Positions 36,701 through 48,600 of a DNA stretch of 64,000 nt are shown here, piece by piece (positions within the stretch are counted from its first letter, which is position 1; every line of letters starts with the position of its first letter). The DNA comes from Membranipora membranacea. Taxonomy: Eukaryota; Bryozoa; Gymnolaemata; Cheilostomatida; Membraniporidae. The position numbers and the translations under genes are program-made. Where the stretch lies: positions 4,295,501 to 4,359,500 of the forward strand of contig OU612074.1 of the NCBI GenBank assembly GCA_914767715.1. Reading direction: 5' to 3'. Below the pieces are notes generated by a model. It did no database searches. It saw only the letters and a list, made by a program, of their open reading frames with translations, and was not told the DNA's origin.

Positions 36701-38147
36701 AACTACTTTATTTTTAAGGAAACCAAACAGATGCTTTTGAAGATGAGCCATATATGGTGGGGATTGGCAAGATCTCAATTCAATCAACTCCTACAGAAGC
36801 TTCTTATATCAAACAAGTCACTGGGGTAAAAATAAAATCATGCTTCAACATCATCAAACCCACCAGAGAGCCGGAGATAAACAATGGGATGAATACAAAG
36901 AAGGCAGGTGCAACGGTACGCAAAAAACACGTTTAACTGGAGAAAAGTTTCACTTGCGCAGTCAGTAAATTTGACCAAAAAAAGATTTTGGCGGTATGAC
37001 AAATGCAGAAAGCTATATTTAAAGTAACTCATTTGTTGTTGATAGATGAAGTAGTAGGAAAACCGTCAGCATTGTGACATGTTGAAAATAATAATGCGTT
37101 TTACTTTATATTATCTACAGAAACTAGAGTACACATTATCAGACACAGTAGCCCAGAGTACATCATCAGCCTCACATCAAACTTTCTCGGAGGATATCAG
37201 TGAAACCCTGAATAAGTTATTACTGATAGACTCAGCTCCCAACGTGACTGTCTTTGACTGGATCGACGGTAACCTGACGGCTGAGAAACGAAAAGAACCC
37301 AACTTCATAAGATCTCTAACTCAAACAGTCGCCAAAGCTTGCATCAGTGAGTTTTCAGCCTACTTAGCAACTGAAGCCAAAATTTCCTGGCATATATCGT
37401 GTTTGAATTATGATTTGTCAATTATAAATTGTTTAGATTTGATTCACTAAACAGCCGCTAACCACCCTGAGAAACAGCTATCAAGAGATTAATTGACATT
37501 TTACTGACCATGACGTTGATTCTTTACTCAATTCCCTCTCTTAGTGTTCTTTTTCCACGGTCACATCATTGTACATTGTGCGCTTTTGTTTGCAGAGTCT
37601 AGCGAGTTGCAAGAGGAGACTTTTAGGGATCGCGCTCCCATATTATTGAAGTATTATGACGGTAAACCCGATACAGAGTTGGCTGCTCTCAATGCACTAG
37701 AGGAATTAATGGATGAGCTGCAACACCCTTCCAGTAAGTCGATAAATATGTCAAGCGTGATAGAAAAGGCTGCAAATACCCCCATTTGTCTTATTTCTTC
37801 AGAGTTGGCAAAGCATGTTATTTTTATCAGAACTATGCAGGACACAAGAATCACTTTAGTTGTCATTGATGTGTTTAGCTGTGATGTATCTGGTATCCAA
37901 ATAGCATACCTATCGCAATTCTAACTGAAGCTGCAGAGATAGTCTCACCGTCTCACTCTCACTTATCAAACTGTCACATATATTTTTCCGTTTTATTTTA
38001 GAATTGCTCAGCGATATCTGTTATGCTCTCTCTGAAGAAGAGTTGATATCAGACGATTCATTCTTCGACTGGGAGCAAAATAGTAAAAATGGAATAGCTA
38101 TCAAATCTGTATCACAATTCTTCCAATGGTTACGGACTTCTGATTAA
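18715..38147 (+). CDS. eIF4G-like / RING / B-box / W2 fusion gene, copy 2 (most complete)
   Basis: Phase-compatible exons: 18715-18901 (least certain), 19515-19670, 30479-30572, 30975-31297, 31617-31823, 32090-32467, 33772-33907, 34234-34365, 34673-34760, 35654-35774, 36322-36415, 36719-36915, 37121-37346, 37596-37733 and 38002-38147 (stop). The N-terminal exons are Q/P/G/M-rich, with SQYPGQPGYYILPAGGK and a polyglutamine stretch. They resemble the region of animal eIF4G just before its KRERK motif, which here reads LQKRERKPLAIIIPDTHETV. A lysine-rich disordered segment follows, then a C3HC4 RING (CPICTEVVPLRIPPCQHLIC, CPTC), B-box zinc fingers, a charged helix and a C-terminal W2 domain ending SVSQFFQWLRTSD. 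In eIF4G, W2 is the Mnk kinase docking domain and the N-terminus binds PABP; sharing these ends suggests a translation-linked ubiquitin ligase, by inference. I see no eIF4E-binding YxxxxL motif, MIF4G or MA3. The intron 19671-30478 is 10.8 kb and holds the 60-bp array. The start codon is not identified. Confidence 0.75.
19671..20862 (+). other. Large intron, left part
   Basis: AT-rich sequence between the GTATGT donor at 19671 and the 60-bp array. No exon, RNA gene or transposon recognised. Confidence 0.4.
20863..25282. repeat. 60-bp minisatellite array, about 74 units (4.4 kb)
   Basis: The unit is TCTGTATCTCTTCTTTGTGA then ACGCCTCTGTCACTGTGTCT then TCAAACTTGTACTCCTTAAG, with phase kept exactly through the array. 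Variant units carry TTTTATTCTTTAAG, CCTCAAGAC, CTGTGTCGTC, GTCTCTGTC or GTGAAT. Because 60 is a multiple of three, several frames stay open: one plus frame for 1366 codons and another for 688. The minus strand encodes a hydrophilic 20-residue repeat (TEAFTKKRYRLKEYKFEDTV) but is cut by TAA stops in the TTTTAT and CTTAAAAC variants. It lies in the large intron of the copy-2 fusion gene. It is best read as a non-coding VNTR; the open frames follow from the period. Confidence 0.95.
25384..25570. repeat. Heptamer microsatellite (TCATGTG / TCATGTA / TCACGTA)
   Basis: Tandem 7-bp units run from ATGTATCATGTGTCATG to ATCACGTATCACATATCAC. The first part is mainly TCATGTG and the second part is mainly TCACGTA, so one C/T change spread through half the array. 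It lies shortly after the 60-bp array. The overlapping cysteine/histidine-rich open frames are artefacts of the repeat. Confidence 0.9.
25608..25688 (-). tRNA. tRNA-like sequence (possible pseudo-tRNA or SINE head)
   Basis: On the minus strand GGTGCCTCAATTGGTTAGAG resembles a D-arm with A-box, and GTGGGTTGAAAACCCAC resembles a T-arm. Between them, TTTAGCA sits where an Ala-type AGC anticodon would be. The anticodon stem is weak, the loop spacing is off by one, and the T-loop lacks the usual TTCGA. It is probably a decayed tRNA or tRNA-derived repeat, not a working gene. Confidence 0.4.
25690..26279. other. Unassigned intron sequence left of the hAT-like element
   Basis: Nothing recognised. 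The short frames at 25706-26060 show no domain and overlap one another. Confidence 0.3.
26288..27165. mobile_element. Non-autonomous hAT-like element (878 bp) with 8-bp target duplication
   Basis: The ends are TAGGGTTGGAACG on the left and its imperfect reverse complement CGTTCCACCCCTA on the right. Both sides are flanked by ATCAACAT (26280-26287 and 27166-27173). An 8-bp target duplication with TAGGG-type ends fits the hAT superfamily. Subterminal inverted motifs related to GGATTCAACC and GATCCGATCCGAGGTTG occur near both ends. No transposase is encoded. It lies inside the 10.8-kb intron. Confidence 0.85.
27174..29930. other. Intron sequence with possible old retroelement debris
   Basis: The frame at 28194-28493 ends HEYNTRSNKQNY, which recalls the end of some LINE polymerases (YNTRS motif), but nothing else confirms it. 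The stretch 27180-27620 has interrupted open frames in several phases and no recognised domain. Nothing else is supported. Confidence 0.3.
29938..30210. repeat. Tandem repeat of about 90 bp, three units
   Basis: Three units share GATAAAAAGGTTTTAATTAT, TTATTTAAATGCTTGCG and CCCTCCAAAAAGACGGAG. The third is shortened and its last part repeats GATAAAAAGGTTTAATTATACACATTATT once more. It lies upstream of the exon at 30479. Confidence 0.8.
34945..35590. mobile_element. Palindromic tRNA-like element in the B-box intron (copy 2)
   Basis: Partner of the element at 4553-5185. The plus tRNA-like unit (about 35277-35345) is fuller here. It has TAGCTCAGTGTTAGCGGCG as A-box region, GGCTGCAAAGCC as a Cys-GCA-like anticodon arm, and GGTTCGAGGCC as B-box. 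The minus-strand unit is at about 35175-35255 (B-box GGTTCGATTCC). The outer arms pair as in copy 1. Confidence 0.7.
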
Positions 38148-38344
38148 ACGGCTTAATTTCTTCAAATTACTGCATGAAATACTGAGTTGGGAGTACAAAA
38201 CGAAATGTTCTTTAAAATACTGACGTTTGTATTCCCTAAGTTTTCCATATGTAGAGGAAAACTCCCAACTCTTACTGAGCAACTTGGAATGGTGCTATAA
38301 GCTTACCATTACAACCAATATTATTATCAATATGGTATATATAT

Positions 38345-38880
38345 ATATTCCATGTTTATTCTGGAGAAGAATAAGTCCTTAGGACTTGTACCCAGAAAAC
38401 AGAAAAATTGATAAAAATATGGTGTAGAATTAAAAAGACATGTAACTAAAAATCAAGAACAATGACAGGTAAAATTACAACGTACACGCAGGCATTAATT
38501 AGCAGTAAAACATTACACAAGTTGATACACAATAGCTAGGAAAAGAAAAGTTAGAACAATGTAGCAGTAGGCTAAAATGAAATGATAAGAACTGACTCAT
38601 TAATTGAGAAGTTTGAGGACGTGGCTCCGAGTGGCATTTTTGAATGTAGCAAGGGATTGACTCAGCTTAACATGATTGGGTAATTCGTTAAACTTCTGAG
38701 CACCGATATTAGCTAAAGCAATTTTAAAATTTTCCTTGGATAGTCTAAACCCAGAACTTTTAGCAAGCCGAGTTTCACTAGTTAATTTCTCGGGGAGCAG
38801 ATTGGTATCAATTATTGGGACTAAACTATTAACAATTTTAGTATATGATGATAATCTATGAATTCTGTCAATTTAGATGT
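38345..38880 (-). mobile_element. 3' end of a LINE retrotransposon, copy 2
   Basis: Same truncated insertion as at 7936-8465, with the same C-terminal polymerase peptide (NIGAQKFNELPNHVKLSQSL) ending in TAA and a TA tail at about 38335-38349. The shared position in both copies shows the insertion is older than the duplication. Confidence 0.75.
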
Positions 38881-41093
38881 TTTTTGTCCGAATTTATTCC
38901 TTTAAGCCTCCTAATCTATATTCAGGCTCATTTCTGCCCTATAATACAGCAAACTTGAACTTTTTTCCAGGGGCACCAAACAAAATATGGGGAAAACTTC
39001 TTAACAGGGAAGTAATGTCCCACAAAATGAGGTAAGCTCTGACTGAAGGGGTCAAATACTTTCCCTCGGGCCCTCTGCATGGTATTTTGATTTTTGGAGA
39101 AAGCATGCACTCAATAGTAATTTATTTTCAGTTAAAATAATATTATGATATAGCTGATATGGATAGTATTTCACATGATTTAAACATAGACAATTGATGT
39201 TGTTGCTTTTATAAATAATGATGCAGAGATTTTGTCTATGACTGAACTGTAATGCACAGTTGATGTGTGACTGATGTCTATTATACTGCATTCAATTATA
39301 ATATTATTAAATAAAAATAATGATCCCCTGGAGTATCTAGTTCTATCAATGTATGCCAGAATGTATATGGTTATTCAGGAGCTCAGCCGGAGAGATTGTT
39401 AAACTGGCGAAGCTATACATAGAAGCCATATGAGGAACTCTGACATTCTTCAAAAAACTAATGATTTTGTGTCAACTCTGGTCACAGAGAATGAGAGTTC
39501 CTGATAAATGAAATTGTCCCCTCAGCACAATGATTATCAGCTGAACATGATTGGCAAAATGAGTCAACAAGATCTGCCACATGCTACATGATAATCAACT
39601 CTTCAAGATTCAAGCATATTATTGTTTTTTGGATTGCTTTCGTTTTTGGGAAATCGAAAAACAGTCAACTCAGTTTGGTCGTCTCAGTCATCCGCTTTGG
39701 TCAAATGGTTGTCCCAGTTTGTACGACAACCAGTAATCGCAGCCTCAGGATTGTTGAGGGGACCAATTTTAAGCACACACTTCCTTATTACAATAGGGAG
39801 TTATTGATTAACTACTCAGTTATTAGTACCAGCATCTTTGGAATTTTCTGCTCAGATAATGAAGTGTGACAACTTCAGCTCCAAAAAACTTTATTTTTGT
39901 GCTTTTGTCAGTTTGGAATTTTGGATTCATGTTTTAAACATGCTGTTGATACACTAGTTCAGCACAAAGCGCTTATGACTTGTATATATCACTGCAAATG
40001 CCTTGGCTTGATGGGTCCGCGTCTTTTCACTTTCATTTTGTATTGGTGATGAACTTACTGCTCAGTTTTCCTCAAAGACATTCAGACATCACATTCCGTG
40101 AAATGCTAAATCATTGTATCATTGATGAGGAGATGTTGTTTGAGAAGGTGAGAGAGTTGGTTTTGCTTGTCGTCGGGATTACTGTTTTAAAGAGATAAGT
40201 CCGAATTGAGAATGTTGCCGCATGTATATCCTCTGATGCGGAGTTTATCTGTGTATATTGAAAACAATTTGGGGTCAGCTCGCAGTTCTGTGGGCTTTCT
40301 GTCGACATGATGGTTAAAGCTGCCTTCTTTCCCGATGATGTAACTTATTGTTGGGTCTAGGTACATTTAGCTGAAAATGTTTGGGTGTAAGTCGGTCTGT
40401 AGCAATTTGTTTATTAGTACTGCCAATGATTTCGTGTTGACATCACTCGTAAAACCTTTGAAGAGAAAATGTCCCTTCAGCTCGATACATATATTTACCC
40501 GAGAAGAATAAAGTGTTTGCAGAGAGAAAAGTTTGCGAATTAGAGCACACTTGAGATTGCTAAATTTCATGATAACATTTAATAAACCTCTTTAAATTAT
40601 GTAGACTCCAACTACAGTGAGCCAAAGTTTAAGTTTTAAGCTAGCTCACGTTAAGTCACCCCTACTAGCTCGGCGGAAGACTAGCCAACTTTGAGTTTCT
40701 CTCTCTCATTCTTGCAGTACTAACTGAAACTCACTCACCCACACTAGTAGTAGTCCATGGCCAATAATCCCTACTCAATTAAAATTGATAGATAGACTGG
40801 ACCCACTTATTCATCATCACAATACTTATGCTCTAATTCTAACTGGTTGTCAGTGAGAGTGATACAACTCTCATGAGTTTTGGAAATTTACACAATAGCA
40901 CACTAGGCCTATCACTATGATCACTGAAAAAGGTTCGGTTATTCAAGGACATGTTGCTTTTAAGTAGGTTTTTTAGTGAGATGGGACTGGAAATATCACT
41001 ATTACAAATCAGTTACATCTATCATTATAAAGCAAGCATGCAACTACTTACTATGACTCCCCAGGCTGTTTCACATTTGCCTTAATTTACCAG
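38881..41093. other. No gene recognised (copy-2 counterpart of 8466-10682)
   Basis: Near-identical to the copy-1 stretch. The same short frames occur and no domain is seen. Confidence 0.4.
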
Positions 41094-43842
41094 GAGGAAA
41101 ACTGATCTTGATACTGAGGACAATAAAGCTAGCACTTCATCTACAGCCAACCAGGTAGTAATTATTCAGGTAAGAATGGTTGATCGCATCAACTGATAGA
41201 CACATGTGTTGATTTTTGGCTCGTTAGTTGCCACAGATGCAGCCTTTTGAGACTATGAAACGCTATTTGGGATCGGTCAAGGTTGTATGTAGTATCGTCC
41301 TGTATTATAATAGTCATAATATGATTATTATATAACAGAACGAAACTACATAGTCAAACTCTGTGTGGTGGCTAAGCTATGCTAGTGCACACATGTTTTA
41401 CATAATGTGTACTGTTGTAAGTGGAACATGAATCAGATGTGATGATAATACCAAATATCTGTGATAACATTATCCATGTCAACTATAATTTACCATAGGA
41501 TGAACAAGAGACTGGTAGCCAGACTACAAATGATACAGAAACAACTATAGAAACACCAGTAAGACACACAAATATGTTACAACCTATTGTCGAAGATTCA
41601 TAGAATGTCAATTTTATTCGCTTCAAATTCTTATTCCCTTGCAATAGAAAAAAAATTATGGAATAGTGGTAACTGTATCTTGCCCAGCATAGTCAAAATG
41701 AAGCAATTTTGATATGGTATTCACGCTAAAGTTCGGGTTAATTATTTACCAATTATCAAATATGCCGCTGATAGTTTTTTTTTAATTCACATGGCACTTA
41801 TACAAGTCAACAATTCTCTTATAAACCTACGCTACGTTTTGCTTATTTACAGGAGACAAACAAAATCTTGTCCATCTACACACCTGATGAGTTCGAAGAC
41901 AAATGTAGGGAGTATCCATGGCTCACGACAGGCAAAGAGGGCAGGCTGCTTTGTAGCACATGTATAGAGGTGAGCGCCCTCAAGATTGATCAGGCTAAGG
42001 GTGTGTACATTCGCAGCCAATGAGTGACAGGTGGTGTATGTGGTAGTGGAGATGATGTATCAAAACAGACGACATCTATAAGTCGTAAGATTTTTTACCA
42101 CAGAAAATCTGCGACACACATTAAAGCTGAAGAGATTTTGCATCAGGCAAATAAAGAACAGTTGGAACAGGGTTTCAGGGAACAAAATAAGGGCCAATTT
42201 GAGACTACTGAAAGACTGATTCGGTCAGCATATGCTATGGCCAAAAACAATAGACCATATGTTTCCTATCAGGCGTACTGCGAGTTGCAGCAAGCCAATG
42301 GCTTGGATATAGGTACTTGTTTACATTCCAGATATGCTGGAACTGCTATGATAGATAGCATAGCAGAAGATATGATAAAAATTCTTTGTGAGTCAATAAT
42401 TAAAAACTGCAAGCGCATAAGCATTATGCTGGATGAATCCACCACAGTCAGCAGGAAGTCCTGTCGGGTAGTGTATGTAAGATCAGCATGTCCTCAGAAA
42501 AACTCTGATGAGAGTCAGTGTTTTGCATTCCCGTTGGGTTTAGTTGAACTGCCATCCCTGAAGTCTCAGAATATCACAAAGTGTACTCTGAAGCTTTTAG
42601 CTGAGCATGGCTTCACAGATGAGTATTTAGCCTCAAATCTAGTGGGTGCATGCTCAGATGGTGCTTCTGTGATGCTTGGAAAGTACTCAGGTGTGCTAAC
42701 CAAGCTGAAAGAGACACATACAAAACATCATATTCTGGCATTGTATGTGTCACAGAGTAGAGCTTGCCATAGGTGATGCGGTTAAATCTGACAAACTCTA
42801 CTCTGTATTTAGCCAAAGCCCAAAAGCTCAGCGTGAGCTTGAAGACTGCGCTCTTCAAGTTCATTCAGAGTTGCTAAAGATAGGTAGGGTGCTGGATGTA
42901 CGTTGGGTCGCATCTAGTTTTAGTGGTTTACAAGCTGTCTGGAAAAGCTACTCTGCCCTTCACAAATTTATGACCACCTCTGACACAGCTACTAATTCAA
43001 AACATAAATCTATGTGTGAAGGTCTGAAAAATATTCTCGCATCTGATGGGTTTGTACACAACCTAGCTGTTATGTTAGATGCATTAGAGGCCATTTTTGA
43101 TCTGTCTAAGTCTCTACAGCGTGAGAACTGCTCACTTGGTGAGGCTTATGGTATGGTTACCCGTACAATCAGGGATTTGAGGCTACAAAAATCTGATGCG
43201 AAAGGGCATTATTGTTTCCTCTACGAGGAAGCTTCAGCAGGGGGAGAATTCAGAGGTGTGACTTTGGATGGCAATCGCCACAGCATGCTAAATAAATCAG
43301 CTTTCCTCCAAGCTCTGATTGACAACTTAAATAGCAGGCTGTACACCCAGGTTGGTTTTTCAAACCACCAGGAAGAAATAGATGTACTGAACCCACAAAA
43401 GTGGCCAACGGGTGTTTTGAGCCCATGGGTAAAAGGTGAGACCCAGCTGGGTTCACTTTGTAAGAGACTATCTGTAGACTTTGGGACCGTTAGTGGGCAT
43501 TTTAGAGATTTTGTTGACAACCCAAACACTCAGCCCGCAAAAATCACTGAGCTAAAAACTATCATAAATACACTGCCAGTCAGTAGTGCTGACTGCGAAC
43601 GAGGGTTCTCGACCATGTATGTCATTTGTTCTGATTTACGAAATAGCCTGACTGTCACACATATAAGCAACTTAATGTTCATTTCTTTGGTGGGGCCACC
43701 GGTCAGCAAATTCAAGCCTAGACGCTATGTTGACCGATGGCTCTTATCTCATAGACATGCAGATTACAAAAAGAGAGAGCTTAACGTGAAGAAGGATTGT
43801 GCACCCCAAGAGCGGTACCAAATGCTCTGGGAATTATTTTGA
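41094..43842 (+). pseudogene. hAT-family transposase gene, copy 2, frameshifted and with an extra stop
   Basis: Exons 41094-41154, 41499-41558 and a large exon from 41853 match copy 1. A TGG to TGA change at 42021-42023 adds a stop inside the zinc-finger region (RSQ stop VTGG). The same internal frameshift as copy 1 occurs at about 42735-42750, before CHRVELAIGD. The downstream frame reaches 43842 with the hAT C-terminal region intact. The shared frameshift was present before the duplication; the extra stop arose afterwards in this copy. Confidence 0.8.
41286..41352. repeat. 67-bp hairpin, copy 2
   Basis: Counterpart of the hairpin at 10875-10941. The left arm here has GTAGTATCG instead of GTAGTTTCG, which adds one mismatch to the stem. 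Confidence 0.6.
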
Positions 43843-45209
43843 CTTTTGTGTGTCAGAAAGTGGCAACGGATTTGTAACACAACGCTATTAATAGTTTTTT
43901 AATAGTTATACCCTTTTAGTTTATTAGTTTTATTTCAATTTTATAGAAAACCTGTCAGCGCTAGCTGGTAAGTCAAAAATTTATATTTATATGTTTTTGT
44001 TCTTCTAACAGATTTCATAATATAACTCTCAACCTAATCATGTCGCTAGTGGGTGGTATGGTGGTTTTGTTCCATGTGCCTGTCTTATGATGTCCTCGCT
44101 TCAAGCTAACAATTTAAGAATCTTAACAGCGGCCCTTTGAATGTCGTAAGGACTTGATGCCTCTCAGTGATTACGAGTTTGAGATGTTTGAAAAACCTGC
44201 TTTAAACTGTTTACTACTCATAATGGTAAGTTTGACCCCATGATATTGTTACTGGTAATCATTTATGATTGTAAGAGAAATAACACATGTATATCTGATT
44301 GCATAATTTCACTGTGAAATGGATAGATTTACTCTATTTTGCTCCCTCATCTCAAAATTTTTCCGAGGCAGGAGGCCGCTCTGCCGCCCCTCCCGCACCC
44401 ACCCAGGCGTCAGGCCGTTGGCCTGACAGTGCTGGGATACTGAGTTGGGGTAAGAAAATTTTCCTCTCAACACCACTGGCTATATCCAATGTCTCGATGT
44501 CCTGGGAAATGCAAGTAAAAATTTTCCTCATGCTACAATAGATTTGTACAAGGTTGAGGAAACCTGCATCCACTCCCCTGCCAACAGTGGCTGGTAATTA
44601 CGCCTATATGATAGTTCTATATGAGCAGCCACAGCTGACAGGTACAGATGTCAGGCATTTTATGATCATTTTGATGGAAGGCAAGACGACAGGTTTAATT
44701 GACACCTGGTAGGCCTAATATATTCTTGCAGAGTATAAGTCACACTACCCCAAACTTCTACACCTACACAAGATTACGTAAAAACAGGGAGTAACAAAAT
44801 GAGAAATGCTAATAATTTTTGAATTTGAGATGGCTGTGTTATCGCTTTACGCTTTACATTTAACACTTTCTATGCCTTTTGTACTCTTTATAAAAACACA
44901 AATATGACCAGACTTTAATCTCCTTCAGTAGTATACTATTAGAGTCTATATCAGGGGCTTTTACTCGCCCAGAAAGGGAATTCCCTACAATTATTGATTT
45001 TAAAAGCCAAAGCCAATAAACTAATAGCCTAATACTCATAGGCATCTGGAGTTACAAGCATGTCCAGTATCAACCACCCCCTTTCCCTCTCAAGGTGTAG
45101 CACACTTGAGTTTCAAACAAAATCACTCACTAAAACTTTTGCACTCTGTTCACTCTAATAAGCTGTGTCTTTTACAATGGTTTCCAATCCTCTACTTGCT
45201 CTTTTACAG
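43843..45209. other. Downstream flank of copy 2 and boundary
   Basis: Matches 13439-14625 up to about 45030, then becomes unique. No gene recognised until the possible terminal exon at 45210. Confidence 0.35.
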
Positions 45210-45268
45210 GTGCTGTGGATGAAAATGTTCTGAAAGATTCCCAATTTCTCTCAGAATCCTGCCATTGA
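45210..45268 (+). CDS. Possible terminal exon of an unidentified gene
   Basis: A good acceptor (CTTTTACAG) precedes an in-frame run reading AVDENVLKDSQFLSESCH and a TGA stop at 45266-45268. An AATAAA signal follows at 45420-45425. The parent gene is not identified; it could be an alternative end of the copy-2 fusion gene or an old fragment. Confidence 0.3.
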
Positions 45269-45419
45269 CGCCATGTTGATAACCCAAACTGAAGCTTTCA
45301 AAAAATACTTTTTATAACGAATTTTTCTTCACTGAATCTGTTTTTGTTTATCAAAATCAAAGTTATATTTTGTTTCTGTATTTAAAAAATGTCTATTTCA
45401 TTGTTTTCAATCGTATTTC

Positions 45420-45425
45420 AATAAA
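45420..45425 (+). terminator. AATAAA polyadenylation signal
   Basis: Canonical hexamer about 150 bp after the stop of the possible terminal exon and about 185 bp before the transposase start codon. Confidence 0.4.
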
Positions 45426-45609
45426 CTAAATAATATTTCAAATAAACAAAAGGGACGTCTTCGTTCATCGACTCTCCCATTGGCTTACTGCTATTAAACC
45501 ACTATGGCGGTTTCCTTTTGGGAATTCCCAGAATAATAACAGTACTGCATTGACTGCATTTTGGCGGACTCATTACCATATTCATTATCACTTGTATTAT
45601 GAGGGGAAA

Positions 45610-48600
45610 ATGCCGCCTAAGGCAAAATATGATCAGAAACTCTGGCAGGCCCAGTCCAGTGGCGGAAAAACAAGTGCTAGTAAATGGTAAGAGTTTTGGA
45701 TTATAGAGTTTGCTTAGTTGGCTAATAAATACAGTATGAGTATTTCAATTTACCATTTTAGTTGCTTGTGTGTAAAAATGCTGGTAATTACCAAAGATTC
45801 AGAGTGCTTATAACAAAGCAAGTGTGTGTTTCTCACCAACCACTTGTTGAATGTTCATCATTATCATTAATTAACTGTGCCACAAACTCTGGCAGGCCCA
45901 GTCCAGTGGGGGGAAAACAAGTGCTAGTAAATGGTAAGAGTTTTGGATTGTAGAGTTTGCTTAGTTGGGTGGCAGACATTTCGCCAATGTACATTTTGCC
46001 AATGCTACGTTTTGCCAATCACATTTCGCAAATCATATTTTGCCAAAGACATTTCGCCAGTCTTATTTTGCCAATCACATTTTGTCAAAGATGTTTTGCC
46101 AATTTTATTTTGCCAATCACATTTTGCCAAAGACATTTCGCCAGTCATATTTTGCCAATCACATTTCGCCAAAGATGTTTTGCCAATCTCATTTTGCCAA
46201 TCTCATTTTGCCAAAGATATTTTGACAATCTCATTTTGTCGATCATAAATTGCCAATAACATTTCGTCAACCCCAATTGCCAATTAAGGCGTAAAAATAT
46301 TCATTCCATAAATGCTTCATGATGATGGTAAGGAATGCGTACCGGGTCAACTGTCGGTATGGGATGACACCAATTGTTTTTGAGCGCGCGCAATCAGCAC
46401 TTATTGATCGTTCCCTCTTCATTGTTCTGGTTTTACTATCCTCATCCATTTTTGCTGTGACCGTTACAATTACCGATATCAGCACCTGTATTTTTTCCAA
46501 AAAATTCAGATTTCAGACTATATGTCAACCGCAAATCTGGATTTGTATTTGCTGTGATCTAAAGTTTAATGACAGATAGTAAGCAATATAGTTTGGTATT
46601 AGACACCATATCTATTCAGGGGGAGGGGGAGACTATGAACGTTTATTCTGCTGTTCAGTCATACATTAATTAGGCACCTACAGAAATAATTATAATAATA
46701 TGTTATAAGCACACACTGATATACTATAATATAATGTCAATGGTTGAACATCAGAGGTCTATAATGGATGAAAGGAAATATCTTTCCTATTCACATCCAT
46801 CCTTGACTGTTGCTGGTTAGTTCATGCAATTCTTGCTGGGCTTGTCCATCCAAAGAGTTCGAGCTTAAAACATTTGCAGGCATAGGTTAAGGCAAAATGG
46901 TGGCCGAATGTTGCATCTCCATTTCCAAATTTATAACTTTCTCCAGTATTGGCTGGATGTGAACATTGTTAATGTATTTGTGAATGTGAACAGCTTAGCT
47001 TGCAAAGAGGCTGCGAAGGAAAAACTTAGCGGTGAAAAATTTGTGTGATGGGAAAACAGCACTGTGGTAAATTGTCCTGTTGGGAAAATTGTTTGGTGGA
47101 AAGTTAGCAGAACCTGCCTTGTGGCTGTATCTTTGTACTATATGATAACTTGTTTGGGATCTGGTAATAAGACGTTCAAGGGTTGAGCGTAGATAGATAT
47201 AGGTGGGTTTTCCCCAGTTGAAAACAGACAAAAAATGTTGTTATCTTCTCAACACAACTAGGCAAGGTCGAGTGTAGAACCAATATATATACTTTTACTG
47301 GCAACGAAAGTCATCTCATTAGAATTGTTTTGCACTCAGTGCATATGAATGCAAATGAAACTCAGTGCCAATGAAGAACTCACATTCAAACTTCTTCAGG
47401 AGTAAGATCACAAAAAATTCTTTACATAAAAACAAATTTTTGGCATGCACATTTGTTGGAATGAGAGTTGCTTCCCCTGTCGAGAGAGAAGATAACCAGG
47501 ACTTATCCCATGTGAAATAACTAATAACTGTCTTAAAATGGAAAAATATCAAATTAAGTTAAATTTGTATTGTCATATTAGTATTAATAACATACATCTC
47601 AAAGGATGCTGGGGACTAGAACGACCAAAATGGTGCTTTGAACAGGCAATCTATAAAGCATCCCCCAGTGGAAGTCAAATTGATGACTTCTGGCCTTGCA
47701 GTAAGTAGCAAGCGCGCTATTACACTAGTAAACTAAACAATACCAAACCAAGCTCCTCGGATTAACTATCGACTACAACTTGACATTTATAGTCAAGATA
47801 TCAATATGGTTGGAGAAAAAGTCAGATCGCTAACCTATGTGCGCACCAATCTCAAGCGCTCAGGGTTACCAAGAGATCTCCTAGTGCGATTCTACACAGG
47901 CTGCATTAGACCTAAAATGACATATGGCTGCCCTGCGTGATACCCTTTGCTCAGTTCAACATCGAAAGTGCAGCTCTTATCGCTTGAGAAATTGGCACTC
48001 ATCATTTCAGTCCAGCATCAGGTGATTACAATGACAGAGTATTTTGCCTTAGAACTCACACCACTGTATGACCATATTGACCAGCAATGGTCCAACACCT
48101 CTATTTATTTCCCCATTGCTTTACATGCAAACTATGTTGACTTGTCACCTCAATAGGCCTGCTTCAGGTTCTTTCAATTCTTTAACCAGATCACTCAAAA
48201 TGATGGTATGCTCCTGGTCTTCCATATTGGTGACTATGTGTTGAAAAACGGTTGTCAGAATTTTTTAGTGGCCTCATATATAAGACCATTGCATTTTGCA
48301 CACATTTCCGGTCTAATTTACATTAGCCAATCCGTATGCATTGATCTTCCAAAAATGATTTTGCAAAAAGATTTTCAAACTTTAATTCAATAGATTTCCA
48401 TTGCAAATACACCTGAAAATATTAACAGGGTTCAATATCACTGATAGCAGTGCTTTTGAATTGGCTACACCCTCATTTGTCATCAGCATACTAATCATTT
48501 TATTTTGGAGGATGGGTGCAACAAGTTGACCTTCACCCAATTAGAGGTGTATTACCTAATAGTGACCGGACTGACGGTAACGGGTCGTCAAAGTTGGTCA

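Larger units (their letters stand above)
31433..45030. repeat. Segmental duplication, copy 2 (partner about 1014-14625)
   Basis: The two segments are collinear over about 13.6 kb, with an offset of about 30.42 kb at the eIF4G-like exons, 30.41 kb at W2 and 30.40 kb at the end of the hAT gene. Exons, introns, LINE insertion, palindromic element and hAT gene are all shared, with only scattered base changes and small indels. The right edge of similarity is at about 45030 (copy 1: 14625). The left edge in copy 2 is near 31402-31433. Confidence 0.9.

Noticed and set aside
45931-46259. Three overlapping Phe/Cys/His-rich open frames
   Set aside because: All come from the 14-bp repeat of the foldback end, open in three frames at once.
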